Positions 1 through 6,003 of a stretch of DNA of 8,340 bases are shown one piece after another. The stretch lies in assembly GCA_013361745.1 (NCBI GenBank), contig JABFXM010000312.1:1-8340 (forward strand), written 5' to 3'. The position numbers and the translations under genes were made by a program. How positions within the stretch are numbered: the first letter of the stretch is position 1; every line of letters begins with the position of its first letter. The notes below the pieces were generated by a model. The model was given only the letters and a program-made list of their open reading frames with translations, was not told the DNA's origin and searched no databases. The stretch comes from Gemmatimonadaceae bacterium. Lineage in GTDB: Bacteria; Gemmatimonadota; Gemmatimonadetes; Gemmatimonadales; Gemmatimonadaceae.

Positions 1-362
1 ACGCTGTCGTAGGCGAGGGCGCGCGAGACGCGCGGCAGAATCTCTGTCAGCAGCTGCAGCGGGACGACGAGGCGTCCGTCGACGAGCAGCGGAGCGATCG
101 CGAGCGGAAATACCGAGTCGCCGACGCTCACGAACGGCAGGTGCTCGGCGACGTCGAGGGCGACGCCGCCGACGACGATGGCGTAGTGGCCGTTAGGCAG
201 CGGCCGCATCGTGGCGCCGAGCGCGGGGCCGAGCAGGTCGGCGCGGACGCCCGGTCCGGCGACGGTGCGGGTGACGGGAACGTTGACGACGTGCGCGCCC
301 GACCGGATGACGAGCTCGGCGGGCGCGGAGAGCTGGAACGCGAGAAGGAGCGCCGCGATCAT
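1..362 (-). CDS. Exported protein with copper-amine-oxidase-N-like domain, probable N-acetylmuramoyl-L-alanine amidase (3' part missing)
   Basis: The first 120 residues are visible and the rest lies beyond the left edge. The ATG at 362 overlaps the smpB stop in an ATGA junction, so the two genes are translationally coupled. Residues 1-15 (MIAALLLAFQLSAPA) form a short hydrophobic leader that looks like a signal peptide with AxA-type cleavage. What follows is beta-rich and alternates a strand with a Gly/Pro turn. It ends in a segment reading LLVDGRLVVPLQLLTEILPR, which resembles the 'stalk' or copper-amine-oxidase N-terminal-like domain (typically 'G..yVPlr.laE.lG'). In many bacteria that domain precedes a periplasmic amidase_3 catalytic domain that cleaves peptidoglycan stem peptides. 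The catalytic part is outside the window, so the amidase call is an inference; the exported beta-domain is what is actually seen. Confidence 0.6.
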   Translation of the reverse strand, partial: MIAALLLAFQLSAPAELVIRSGAHVVNVPVTRTVAGPGVRADLLGPALGATMRPLPNGHYAIVVGGVALDVAEHLPFVSVGDSVFPLAIAPLLVDGRLVVPLQLLTEILPRVSRALAYDS

Positions 363-829
363 CGGCGGCGGAACTCGCGAGCCATCTCGCGCTCGGCGTC
401 GCGCTCGCGCGCGCTCTCCCGCTTGTCGTGCAGCTGCTTACCCTTGCCGAGCGCCATCGTCACCTTCGCGATGCCGTGCTTGAAGTAGAGATCGAGCGGG
501 ATCAGCGTCAGCCCCTGCCGCTCGACCGCGCCGATGAGGCGCTTGATCTCGCGGCGATGGAGGAGGAGCTTCCGCGTCCGCTCGGGCTCGTGGTTGAACT
601 GGTTTCCCTTCTCGTAGGGCGAGATGTGGAGGTTGAGCAGCCAGACCTCGCCGTCCTTCACGATTCCGTAGGCGTCGGTGAGGTTCGCCTTGCCGTTGCG
701 GAGCGACTTGACCTCGGTGCCGGTGAGCACGACACCGGCCTCCCACGTCTCCAGAATCTGGTAGTCGTGGCGGGCGCGTTTGTTCCGCGCGATCGGCTCG
801 ATCGCGTCCTTGTCGGCGGGCTTCGGCAT
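359..829 (-). CDS. smpB: SsrA-binding protein SmpB
   Basis: SmpB binds tmRNA (SsrA) and delivers it to stalled ribosomes for trans-translation in the cytoplasm. The 156-residue length is typical. Family motifs are present in order: NKRARHDY at 16-23, GTEVKSLR at 37-44, the NLHISPYEKGN segment at 66-76, RKLLLHRREI at 86-95, PLDLYFK at 111-117, and GKGKQLHDKR at 128-137. The last of these is the conserved start of the C-terminal tail. The tail (138-156) is very rich in Arg and Glu; in the family it folds into a helix in the empty mRNA channel. The ATG at 829 has no obvious Shine-Dalgarno sequence upstream. The stop overlaps the start of the amidase-like gene. tRNA-Leu is divergent, with a 142-bp gap that must hold both promoters. 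Confidence 0.97.
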   Translation of the reverse strand: MPKPADKDAIEPIARNKRARHDYQILETWEAGVVLTGTEVKSLRNGKANLTDAYGIVKDGEVWLLNLHISPYEKGNQFNHEPERTRKLLLHRREIKRLIGAVERQGLTLIPLDLYFKHGIAKVTMALGKGKQLHDKRESARERDAEREMAREFRRR

Positions 830-880
830 GGCGGTGCGGTGGAGAGACGCGGCGCGGAGACGGTGCGCCGGCCGGCTGGC

Positions 881-909
881 AAGTTAGACGCGGCCACTGG
901 CGCGAGCAA
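881..909 (-). promoter_or_regulatory. Weak promoter candidate for smpB
   Basis: On the minus strand TTGCTC (904-909) and TAACTT (881-886) are separated by exactly 17 nt and lie upstream of the smpB ATG at 829. Each box matches the sigma-70 consensus at only three of six positions. The spacing and the divergent arrangement with the tRNA are the main support. Confidence 0.25.
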
Positions 910-931
910 CGGAGCGGATCACCGATGCGCG

Positions 932-960
932 TTGACGCACTCGCACGTCGCGGCTACATT
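932..960 (+). promoter_or_regulatory. Sigma-70-type promoter of tRNA-Leu
   Basis: TTGACG (932-937) and TACATT (955-960) are separated by a 17-nt spacer. The -35 box matches five of six consensus bases and the -10 box four of six. Transcription would begin near 966-968, only about 5 nt before the mature tRNA 5' end at 972. This is a short tRNA leader needing only RNase P trimming. It is the best-matched promoter in the window. Confidence 0.8.
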
Positions 961-971
961 TCACGACTCAC

Positions 972-1055
972 GCCGAAGTGGTGGAACTGGTAGACGCGCT
1001 GCGTTCAGGGCGCAGTGGGCTTAAGCCCGTGGGGGTTCGAGTCCCCCCTTCGGCA
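972..1055 (+). tRNA. tRNA-Leu, anticodon CAG
   Basis: This is an 84-nt class II tRNA. The acceptor stem GCCGAAG (972-978) pairs with CTTCGGC (1048-1054), and A1055 is the discriminator. The anticodon stem CTGCG/CGCAG encloses the loop TTCAGGG, with anticodon CAG at 1006-1008, which reads the leucine codon CUG. The long variable arm is GGGC-TTAA-GCCC, as expected for leucine tRNAs. The T arm is GGGGG-TTCGAGT-CCCCC. The D-loop region contains TGGTAGACGCGCT, close to the common bacterial tRNA-Leu form. The 3' CCA is not encoded (bases after A1055 are CTG), so it must be added by tRNA nucleotidyltransferase. CUG is expected to be the dominant Leu codon in such a GC-rich genome. Confidence 0.98.
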
Positions 1056-1088
1056 CTGAAAGGCGGCGATCAGCCGTCAGCAGGAAGG

Positions 1089-1119
1089 AAAAGCGGCGCT
1101 CCATCGGGGCGCCGCTTTT
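1089..1119 (+). terminator. Bidirectional intrinsic terminator between tRNA-Leu and a convergent gene
   Basis: A perfect 11-bp stem pairs AAAAGCGGCGC (1089-1099) with GCGCCGCTTTT (1109-1119) around a 9-nt loop. It lies 33 nt past the tRNA 3' end and 39 nt past the stop of the convergent minus-strand gene. The A-run on one side and T-run on the other give a U-tract in both directions, so a single hairpin can end both transcripts. Confidence 0.85.
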
Positions 1120-1158
1120 GTTCGTGGTCGTGCCGCCTCCAGGTCCGACGACGAGCGC

Positions 1159-1719
1159 TCAGCGCGCAGCCTTCGCGGCGAGTGACGGCGCGACATCCTC
1201 CGGCAGCTGCGCGGTGCCGAAGCGCGCACGCAGCGCGTCGCTCGCGACGGCGAGCGCATCGAGCGCGATGGTGCCTGCACGGAGCGCGATCGGATCGGAC
1301 GGCGACGTCGGGCGGCCGAGGAAGGTGAGGAGGACGAGGCCGAGCCGCGGCGTCGCCGGCGTCGCTTCGCGCGAGAGGAGGACGCCGCGATAGCTCGCGA
1401 GGCGCTCGTTGAACTGGGCGCGGGCCACCGCGGCGCGGTCGTGCGCGACGCTGGAGTCCGCGTCGAAGGCGCGCGTGATCGCGCGCGCGATCGCAGCCGG
1501 GGTGCGATCATCGAGCGCATCGCGTTCCGCCGCGAGGAGGATCGCCGCGCGCTGGAGGTAGCGCAGCTCCCAGCGCGCGTGGTCGGCGTCGTCGTTCGGC
1601 TCGAGTGAGGTGAGCCAGGCGACGTCCGCGGCGTTGGGCTCGAACCAGAGGTCCCGGACATAGCTCGCGGCGTGACGCCGGAGCCGCCACGCCGCGAGAA
1701 AGTCGAGCCGCGGTCGCAT
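1159..1719 (-). CDS. Hypothetical helical protein, second gene of the Rrf2 unit
   Basis: I do not recognise this 186-residue protein. It looks soluble and mostly alpha-helical, with Ala/Arg-rich amphipathic segments and no signal peptide, no clear membrane span and no cysteine. Features visible are a Trp/Arg-rich start (FLAAWRLRRHAASYVRDLWFEP, about residues 7-28), a charged helix around 46-68 (DHARWELRYLQ), a stretch RAAVARAQFNERLASYRGVLL at about 95-115, and a hydrophobic strand LGLVLLTFLG at 126-135. The ATG at 1719 starts 11 nt after the Rrf2 stop without a clear ribosome binding site, so it is probably co-transcribed and translationally coupled. A bidirectional terminator follows it. Pairing with an Rrf2 regulator hints at a stress or redox setting, but no function can be given. 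Confidence 0.75.
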   Translation of the reverse strand: MRPRLDFLAAWRLRRHAASYVRDLWFEPNAADVAWLTSLEPNDDADHARWELRYLQRAAILLAAERDALDDRTPAAIARAITRAFDADSSVAHDRAAVARAQFNERLASYRGVLLSREATPATPRLGLVLLTFLGRPTSPSDPIALRAGTIALDALAVASDALRARFGTAQLPEDVAPSLAAKAAR

Positions 1720-1730
1720 GCCGGGAACGC

Positions 1731-2243
1731 TCAGGACTGCAGCACCGGAAGCGGGCGGCGGCCGTCGGCGCGATCCTCGGCCGTGCCGTGCGACATCGTC
1801 GCGAGGAGCCCGATGCGCTCGCGGACGACACCTTCCTCGGCGAGCAGGTCACTGAGATGGACGCTCTCGAGGACGTCGTCGATCCGCTGCTGGAGCATCA
1901 TCCAGACGGGACGGATGCTGCACCCCTCGGACGCGGAGCAGCGCGACGTCTCGACCGGATGACTGACGCAGTGCAGGTCGAAGGTCGTCAGCTCCGAGGC
2001 CGCGATCACCGCGCGCACGGAGATCTCCTCGGCCGGAAGCGCGAGGGAGTAGCCCCCATGCGCACCACGCGTGCTCTTCACGATTCCCGCGCGGCGCATC
2101 CGGAGCAGGATCTGCTCGACGTAGTCGCCAGGCAGCCGCTCCTGAGCCGCAACCTGGCGCCCGGTGATGGGCCCCTCACTCGCGCGACGCGCGAGATGCA
2201 GCGCGCAGATCAGTCCGTATTCGGCCCAGGTTGTGATACGCAC
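1731..2243 (-). CDS. Rrf2-family transcriptional regulator, probable Fe-S or redox sensor
   Basis: This is a DNA-binding regulator of the IscR/NsrR/CymR superfamily. I place the start at GTG 2243, giving 170 residues beginning (M)RITTWAEYGLICALHLAR, which is the typical Rrf2 N-terminus. The ATG at 2291 in the same frame would add 16 Pro-rich residues and sits in the loop of the aspA terminator hairpin, so it is unlikely. Residues 1-66 form the winged helix: the recognition-helix region is LPGDYVEQILLRMRRAGIV (38-56) and the wing is RGAHGGY (59-65). Three cysteines follow at 92, 102 and 108 (HC...RC...GC), the region that holds the [2Fe-2S] or [4Fe-4S] cluster in IscR and NsrR. Here the first gap is nine residues, longer than the five to six usual in the family. 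The last 25 residues are non-conserved. No isc or suf genes are adjacent, so its targets are unknown. Confidence 0.9.
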   Translation of the reverse strand: MRITTWAEYGLICALHLARRASEGPITGRQVAAQERLPGDYVEQILLRMRRAGIVKSTRGAHGGYSLALPAEEISVRAVIAASELTTFDLHCVSHPVETSRCSASEGCSIRPVWMMLQQRIDDVLESVHLSDLLAEEGVVRERIGLLATMSHGTAEDRADGRRPLPVLQS

Positions 2244-2249
2244 GTCTTG

Positions 2250-2278
2250 AGGATAGAGGGGGCGTGCGGGAGGGACAA
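2250..2278 (-). promoter_or_regulatory. Promoter of the Rrf2 unit, apparently giving a leaderless mRNA
   Basis: On the minus strand TTGTCC (2273-2278) and TATCCT (2250-2255) are separated by 17 nt, and each matches four of six consensus bases. Six nucleotides after the -10 box comes the GTG at 2243, exactly where transcription would begin, and there is no Shine-Dalgarno sequence. The -35 box overlaps the distal arm of the 2274-2308 dyad. Confidence 0.6.
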
Positions 2279-2308
2279 GGGGCGACGGCATCGCCGTCGC
2301 CCCTTGTC
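2274..2308 (-). terminator. Perfect 16-bp hairpin downstream of aspA
   Basis: GACAAGGGGCGACGGC (2274-2289) is perfectly complementary to 2293-2308, with a 3-nt loop. It starts 5 nt after the aspA stop codon, which is the usual place for a terminator. There is no U-tract after it in the aspA direction (the bases are CCTCCCGC), so termination may be inefficient or the hairpin may instead protect the mRNA 3' end. Because it overlaps the -35 box of the next gene, a role as an operator is also possible. Confidence 0.65.
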
Positions 2309-2313
2309 ATGTG

Positions 2314-3741
2314 TCATCCAGCGGCGACCGCGCCGTGCTTGCCGCCGGGCACGCCGATCTCCGTCATCTTGCGGAGATCGAGCACGTCGTCGATCTCGTC
2401 GGACGGGAGAAGCTGGTCGCGCTTCACGAGATCGCGAATGAGCACGCCTTCCTTGACGGACTGCTTGCTGATCTCCGCGGCTTTCGCGTAGCCAATGTGC
2501 GGCATCAGCGCCGTCGCGAGCGCGGCCGAACGCTCGACCCAGTAGGCGCACATGTCCTCGTGCGCCTCGATCCCCTTCACGCAGCGCTCGGTGAGCGTCG
2601 CCGCGGCGTTGGTGAGGATGATCATCGAGAGCAGGAGGTTGTGCGCGATCACCGGCATCATCACGTTGAGCTCGAGCTGCCCGTGCTCCGACGCGACGGC
2701 GACGGTAGTGTCGCAGCCGATGACCTGGAAGCAGACCTGGTTCACCATCTCCGGGATCGACGGGTTGATCTTGCCAGGCATGATCGAGGACCCGGGCTGC
2801 ACGGCGGGAAGCTTGATCTCGTCGATGCCGGTGCGCGGACCCATCACCATCAGTCGCATGTCGCTCGCGATCTTGCTCAGATCGATGGCGAGCCCGCGCA
2901 GCGTCGCGCTGAAGGCGGCGGCGTCGCCCATGCTCTGCATCAGCTGGATGCGATCCTTGCCGACACGCAGATCGAGACCGGTGATCTGCTTCAGGTACTT
3001 GTTCATCAGCGCCGGATATTCCTTCTCCACCGTCACGCCGGTACCGACGGCGCTGCCGCCGATGCCGAGGTCGCGGAGATAGTCGGCGGCTTCCTTCACG
3101 CGACGGACGGCGCGGTCGATCGAACCGGCGTAGGCCGTGAACTCCTGACCGAGGCGGATCGGCATCGCGTCCTGCAGATGCGTGCGCCCCGCCTTCACGA
3201 TGTGATCGAACTCCTTCCCCTTCGCGGCGAGGGCGTCGCGGAGTCCCTCGAAAGCCTTCACCAGCGAGTCGAGCCGCGACAGCGCCGCGAGGCGGATGTT
3301 CGTCGGAATCGTGTCGTTGGTGCTCTGCGCCATGTTGACGTGATCGTTCGGGTGCACGGGCTTGTACTCACCGCGCTTGCCGCCGAGCAGTTCGTTGGCG
3401 CGGTTCGCGAGCACCTCGTTCACGTTCATGTTGTGCGAGGTCCCCGCGCCCGCCTGGTACGGATCGACCACGAACTGATCGCGCCACTGTCCGCCGAGGA
3501 CCTCGTCCGCCGCCTGGACGATCGCGTCGGCGAGCTTCGCGTCGAGCCGCCCGGTCTCCTTGTGCGTCAGTGCCGCCGCCTTCTTGATCCACACCTGCGC
3601 GATGACGAAGGGCTCGAGGGGACGCAGCCCGCTGATGGGGAAGTTCTGGACGGCGCGCTGCGTCTGAACGCCGTAGAGCGCGCCCGCGGGAACCTGGAGG
3701 GGACCGAGGGGATCCTTCTCGGTGCGAAAGCCGTCAGCCAT
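2314..3741 (-). CDS. aspA: Aspartate ammonia-lyase (aspartase)
   Basis: This cytoplasmic enzyme interconverts L-aspartate with fumarate and ammonia, linking amino acid catabolism to the TCA cycle; the family works as a homotetramer. The start at ATG 3741 is chosen because AGGAG lies 9 nt upstream. It gives 475 residues, and active-site numbering then coincides, as I recall it, with Bacillus AspB: T101, S140-T141-N142, T187-H188, S318, K324 and N326. The lyase signature GSSIMPGKIN spans 317-326, with the presumed catalytic base S318. Fumarase C is the main alternative, but NPSIPEMVNQ (326-335) and HPNDHVNMAQSTND (130-143) are aspartase-type, where fumarases have NPTQxEA and NDDVN. The C-terminus (DVLDLRKMTEIGVPG, about 452-466) also fits aspartase. 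A GTG at 3789 could extend it by 16 residues but has no ribosome binding site. It appears monocistronic. Confidence 0.92.
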   Translation of the reverse strand: MADGFRTEKDPLGPLQVPAGALYGVQTQRAVQNFPISGLRPLEPFVIAQVWIKKAAALTHKETGRLDAKLADAIVQAADEVLGGQWRDQFVVDPYQAGAGTSHNMNVNEVLANRANELLGGKRGEYKPVHPNDHVNMAQSTNDTIPTNIRLAALSRLDSLVKAFEGLRDALAAKGKEFDHIVKAGRTHLQDAMPIRLGQEFTAYAGSIDRAVRRVKEAADYLRDLGIGGSAVGTGVTVEKEYPALMNKYLKQITGLDLRVGKDRIQLMQSMGDAAAFSATLRGLAIDLSKIASDMRLMVMGPRTGIDEIKLPAVQPGSSIMPGKINPSIPEMVNQVCFQVIGCDTTVAVASEHGQLELNVMMPVIAHNLLLSMIILTNAAATLTERCVKGIEAHEDMCAYWVERSAALATALMPHIGYAKAAEISKQSVKEGVLIRDLVKRDQLLPSDEIDDVLDLRKMTEIGVPGGKHGAVAAG

Positions 3742-3750
3742 GAGGCGAAG

Positions 3751-3755
3751 CTCCT
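3751..3755 (-). promoter_or_regulatory. Ribosome binding site that fixes the aspA start
   Basis: AGGAG on the minus strand lies 9 nt before the ATG at 3741. It selects this start over the in-frame GTG at 3789. Confidence 0.8.
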
Positions 3756-3798
3756 GAGAGTCGGTTCGGAGCGCGGCGGAAGACGCCACGCCACTCGC

Positions 3799-3804
3799 AA
3801 TATA
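3799..3804 (-). promoter_or_regulatory. Possible -10 box of the aspA promoter
   Basis: TATATT on the minus strand (five of six consensus bases) is the only AT-rich patch upstream of aspA. It would give a leader of about 50 nt containing the AGGAG site. No good -35 box is found at 16-18 nt, so only the -10 element is supported. Confidence 0.45.
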
Positions 3805-3830
3805 GCGCCTGACGGTGCGGCGACCATCGG

Positions 3831-3860
3831 AAAAAGAACGGAGCCCCTCGCGGGGCTCCG
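3831..3860 (-). terminator. Intrinsic terminator of the lipoprotein gene
   Basis: In the minus direction a 9-bp perfect stem CGGAGCCCC/GGGGCTCCG (arms 3852-3860 and 3839-3847) with a 4-nt loop is followed by TTCTTTTT. It lies 23 nt after the lipoprotein stop. It is the textbook rho-independent type and separates this gene from aspA. Confidence 0.9.
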
Positions 3861-3883
3861 TCGATCACCGGGCGATGTCGCGC

Positions 3884-4714
3884 CTACTCCTTCACGATCG
3901 TCGTGTCGCGCCGCACCACGACGGTGACGAAGCCGTCGCCGACCTGCGACGTCGTCGTGAGGAAGCGGCTGAAGGCGACCCCACGGTGCACGTGCAGCGA
4001 GTCCACCCCCGCCCGCTCCCACGGCTCGAGGAAGGTGCGGTTGATCGTGAAGTCGCCGTCGTCACGCGCGATGCACACGATCTCCATGTTCGGGTAGCCG
4101 GTCGTCGACGCGCTGTCCGTGTACTGCAGGGAGATCTGCATGGCGGTCGACGGATTCGGCGACGGCGTCCACTGCACCCGGATGCCCGTGCCCGTGACGG
4201 AATCGTCCACGGGCTGTGGAGTGAAGGTCTGCACGGTCGCCGCGCGAACGCTGAACGGGGGGAAGCCGCCCGGATTGCCGGCTGCCTTGAAGGTCACCGT
4301 GTCACTGCCGGGAGCGAAGTTCGGCAGCGAATCGTTGGTCCAGTAGGCCTCGCCCTGCGTCGTCTGCTTCTCGAGCAGCGGGACGGTGCGCGTCGTCGTG
4401 TCGACGTTGCCGTGGAGGCTGAGCGTGACGCTGCCCGGCTCGAAGGGCGAGGTCGTACGCACGGACAGGGGCACTATCTTCGCGGGCTGCTGGCACCCCT
4501 CGGGCAGGCTTCCGCTCCCGATCACGCCGGTGATGCGCGCCTGGGTGAAGAGCGCGGTGCCCTTCGCGACGAAGCCGCTCGGGCGAGCCGATGCGGTGAG
4601 GGTGTTGAGGTCGAGAAAGGCGAAAGGCCGCAGCGGCGGGACGTCGACGGTCGAGGCGCACGCGGTGAGCGCGACCAGGGCCGCCGCCATGGCGACGGAC
4701 GAGCGATGGTTCAT
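3884..4714 (-). CDS. Putative lipoprotein of unknown function
   Basis: This 276-residue protein begins with a lipoprotein signal: a basic start (MNHRSS), a hydrophobic core (VAMAAALVALTA), and the lipobox LTAC at 16-19, so Cys19 would be lipidated after signal peptidase II cleavage. The mature part is rich in Thr, Ser, Val and Pro with few helices predicted by eye, which suggests one or two beta-sandwich domains exposed in the periplasm or outside the cell. Two more cysteines (C74 in PEGCQQP and C214 in MEIVCIA) could form a disulphide. I recognise no catalytic motif or named family. The ATG at 4714 has GAGGA 5 nt upstream. It follows the DUF4149-like gene after a 116-bp gap and has its own strong terminator, so it may be a separate transcript. 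Confidence 0.85.
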   Translation of the reverse strand: MNHRSSVAMAAALVALTACASTVDVPPLRPFAFLDLNTLTASARPSGFVAKGTALFTQARITGVIGSGSLPEGCQQPAKIVPLSVRTTSPFEPGSVTLSLHGNVDTTTRTVPLLEKQTTQGEAYWTNDSLPNFAPGSDTVTFKAAGNPGGFPPFSVRAATVQTFTPQPVDDSVTGTGIRVQWTPSPNPSTAMQISLQYTDSASTTGYPNMEIVCIARDDGDFTINRTFLEPWERAGVDSLHVHRGVAFSRFLTTTSQVGDGFVTVVVRRDTTIVKE

Positions 4715-4791
4715 TGGAATCCTCGAAGGGTAAGAACGCCGTCACGAAGCGACGGTGCTGCATCCGCGATCACTGAGAGGGGCAGGAATGC

Positions 4792-4835
4792 GCGCCCCCG
4801 GGGCGCCGGGGCGACGGCGGCTCTCCTACACTATA
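4792..4835 (-). promoter_or_regulatory. Intergenic patch before the lipoprotein gene: -10-like box and GC hairpin
   Basis: TATAGT on the minus strand (4830-4835) overlaps the stop codon of the DUF4149-like gene and could be a -10 box with a leader of about 110 nt. No matching -35 box is seen. Just downstream, GCGCCC/GGGCGC arms (4792-4797 and 4801-4806) could form a short GC-rich hairpin with no U-tract. It might weakly end the upstream operon. Both elements are marginal. Confidence 0.2.
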
Positions 4836-5358
4836 ACGGGTCGGATGCTCCCCCAGCATGCGCGCCCCCGGTCTCGCCGCGCACCCGGGCGACGGCGCTC
4901 CCCGCCGCCACCACGGCGGCGAGCATCCCGGCGCCGAGCCAGAGCACGCTCGCGCCGTGCAGCCTGCCGAAGGCGACACGGCGCGGGTCGGTGCGCGGAA
5001 GATCCTCCACCGCCCCGGGGATCGCCGCCCTCACCCGCTCGATCCGCGGCGCGACGACGAGCTGCCCGACCGCGCACGATACCGCCGTGATCAACCCGGC
5101 GACCGTGCCCGCGGTCACCAGCCGGCGTCCGTGGCTCCCCCGCGCGAGAACGATCAGCGCAACCCCGGCCGCCAACCCCCAGTAGAAGATCACCGGCAGG
5201 ACGCGTCCGACGAGCGCGCCGGCCAGGGCCCGCGTCGGCAGCACGGCGAACGCCGCCGGTGCGACCGCGGCGGCGAAGAGAGTCCCCGCGCCCAGCCAGC
5301 TGCCCGCGACGAGGAGCTGCGCCGCCGCCGCGGTGCGCGCGGGATCGCGCGAGGTCAT
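4831..5358 (-). CDS. DUF4149/TMEM205-like integral membrane protein
   Basis: This 175-residue protein has four hydrophobic segments, at roughly residues 11-40 (AAAAQLLVAGSWLGAGTLFA...), 44-72 (ALVGRVLPVIFYWGLAAGVALIVLA), 81-104 (AGTVAGLITAVSCAVGQLVVA) and 138-165 (LHGASVLWLGAGMLAAVVAAGS). The order is like that of the DUF4149 family: a first helix followed by an LP..ALAG.LVGRV.P.... segment, then a soluble loop (APRIERVRAAIPG...) and a final helix preceded by FGRLHGAS. Molecular function of the family is not established. The ATG at 5358 overlaps the stop of the hydrolase gene as ATGA, so the two are translationally coupled. The same frame stays open upstream to 5733, but that extension is only the antiphase reading of the hydrolase gene. 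It is probably the last gene of the operon. Confidence 0.75.
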   Translation of the reverse strand: MTSRDPARTAAAAQLLVAGSWLGAGTLFAAAVAPAAFAVLPTRALAGALVGRVLPVIFYWGLAAGVALIVLARGSHGRRLVTAGTVAGLITAVSCAVGQLVVAPRIERVRAAIPGAVEDLPRTDPRRVAFGRLHGASVLWLGAGMLAAVVAAGSAVARVRGETGGAHAGGASDPL

Positions 5359-6002
5359 CCGCCGGCGACTCGCGCGACGCCGTTCAGGAAGGGATTCGTC
5401 TCGAGCTCGCGCCAGATCGTCGTCGCCGGCCCGTGACCGGGATGCACGTGGAGCGCGGGCTCCAGCGCCATCACGCGCGCGAGCGAGCGCGTCATCGCGC
5501 GAGGGTCGGAGAGCGGAAGGTCGGTCCGCCCGATCGAGCCCGCGAAGAGCAGATCGCCCGCGAGCAGCAGGCCGGTGCCGGCGCTCTCGAAGACGCAGTG
5601 TCCCGGCGCGTGCCCCGGCGTGTGCAGGACCCGGAACTCCTCGTCGCCGACGCGCAGGATGTCGCCGTCGGCGAGCGCGTGATCGGCGGGTGGCGGACTC
5701 TCGAAGGGAAGACCGTACGCCGCCGCCTGCCATGCGCCGCGCTCGTACAATGGCTGGTCGTCGGGATGCATCCAGATCGGCACGTCGTGCACGCGCTTCA
5801 CCGCCGCGATGGCGCCGATGTGATCGATGTGCGCGTGCGTCAGCCAGATCGCGGTGAGCCGCGCGCCGCTCGCCGCGACCGCCCGGAGGATTCGCTCTCC
5901 CTCCGCGCCCGGATCGACGAGGACCGCTTCATCGCGCGCCTCGTCGACGACGAGATAGCAGTTCTCCTGGAATGCGCCGACGGTGTGGCTGGTGACGCGC
6001 AT
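5355..6002 (-). CDS. Metallo-beta-lactamase-fold hydrolase, glyoxalase II-like
   Basis: This 215-residue cytoplasmic protein has the full MBL metal site: THAHIDH at 55-61 (ligands H56, H58, D60, H61), H131 in HTPGHAPGHC (127-136), D150 in LAGDLLFAGSIGRTDLP (147-163), and H190 in HPGHGPATTI (187-196). These residues bind two metal ions, usually Zn or Fe. The short form without the separate C-terminal substrate domain of classical GloB, and with the GRTDLP and ETNPFL (201-206) motifs, is like the YcbL/type II glyoxalase-like group. Members hydrolyse thioesters such as S-lactoylglutathione or related thiols, but many have unknown substrates. The ATG at 6002 follows the trxB stop after one nucleotide, with no independent ribosome binding site, so its translation depends on trxB. 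Coupling to thioredoxin reductase fits a thiol-metabolism role, though this is inference. Confidence 0.9.
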   Translation of the reverse strand: MRVTSHTVGAFQENCYLVVDEARDEAVLVDPGAEGERILRAVAASGARLTAIWLTHAHIDHIGAIAAVKRVHDVPIWMHPDDQPLYERGAWQAAAYGLPFESPPPADHALADGDILRVGDEEFRVLHTPGHAPGHCVFESAGTGLLLAGDLLFAGSIGRTDLPLSDPRAMTRSLARVMALEPALHVHPGHGPATTIWRELETNPFLNGVARVAGG

Positions 6003-6003
6003 C

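Noticed and set aside
2244..2291. ATG 2291 start for the Rrf2 gene
   Set aside because: It sits in the loop of the perfect hairpin after aspA, adds 16 unconserved Pro-rich residues and would require transcription starting before the best promoter.
2311..3927. 538-codon open frame on the plus strand
   Set aside because: It is the antisense of aspA, whose protein has clear family motifs. The plus reading is a His/Arg/Glu/Asp-rich product typical of antisense frames in GC-rich DNA.
4739..4755. CCGTC/GACGG 5-bp inverted repeat upstream of the lipoprotein gene
   Set aside because: The stem is too short and the loop too common in GC-rich DNA to be called a terminator or operator.
5359..5733. In-frame upstream extension of the DUF4149-like gene
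   Set aside because: It is a shadow of the MBL hydrolase gene. The ATGA overlap at 5355-5358 gives a natural start before the first membrane segment.
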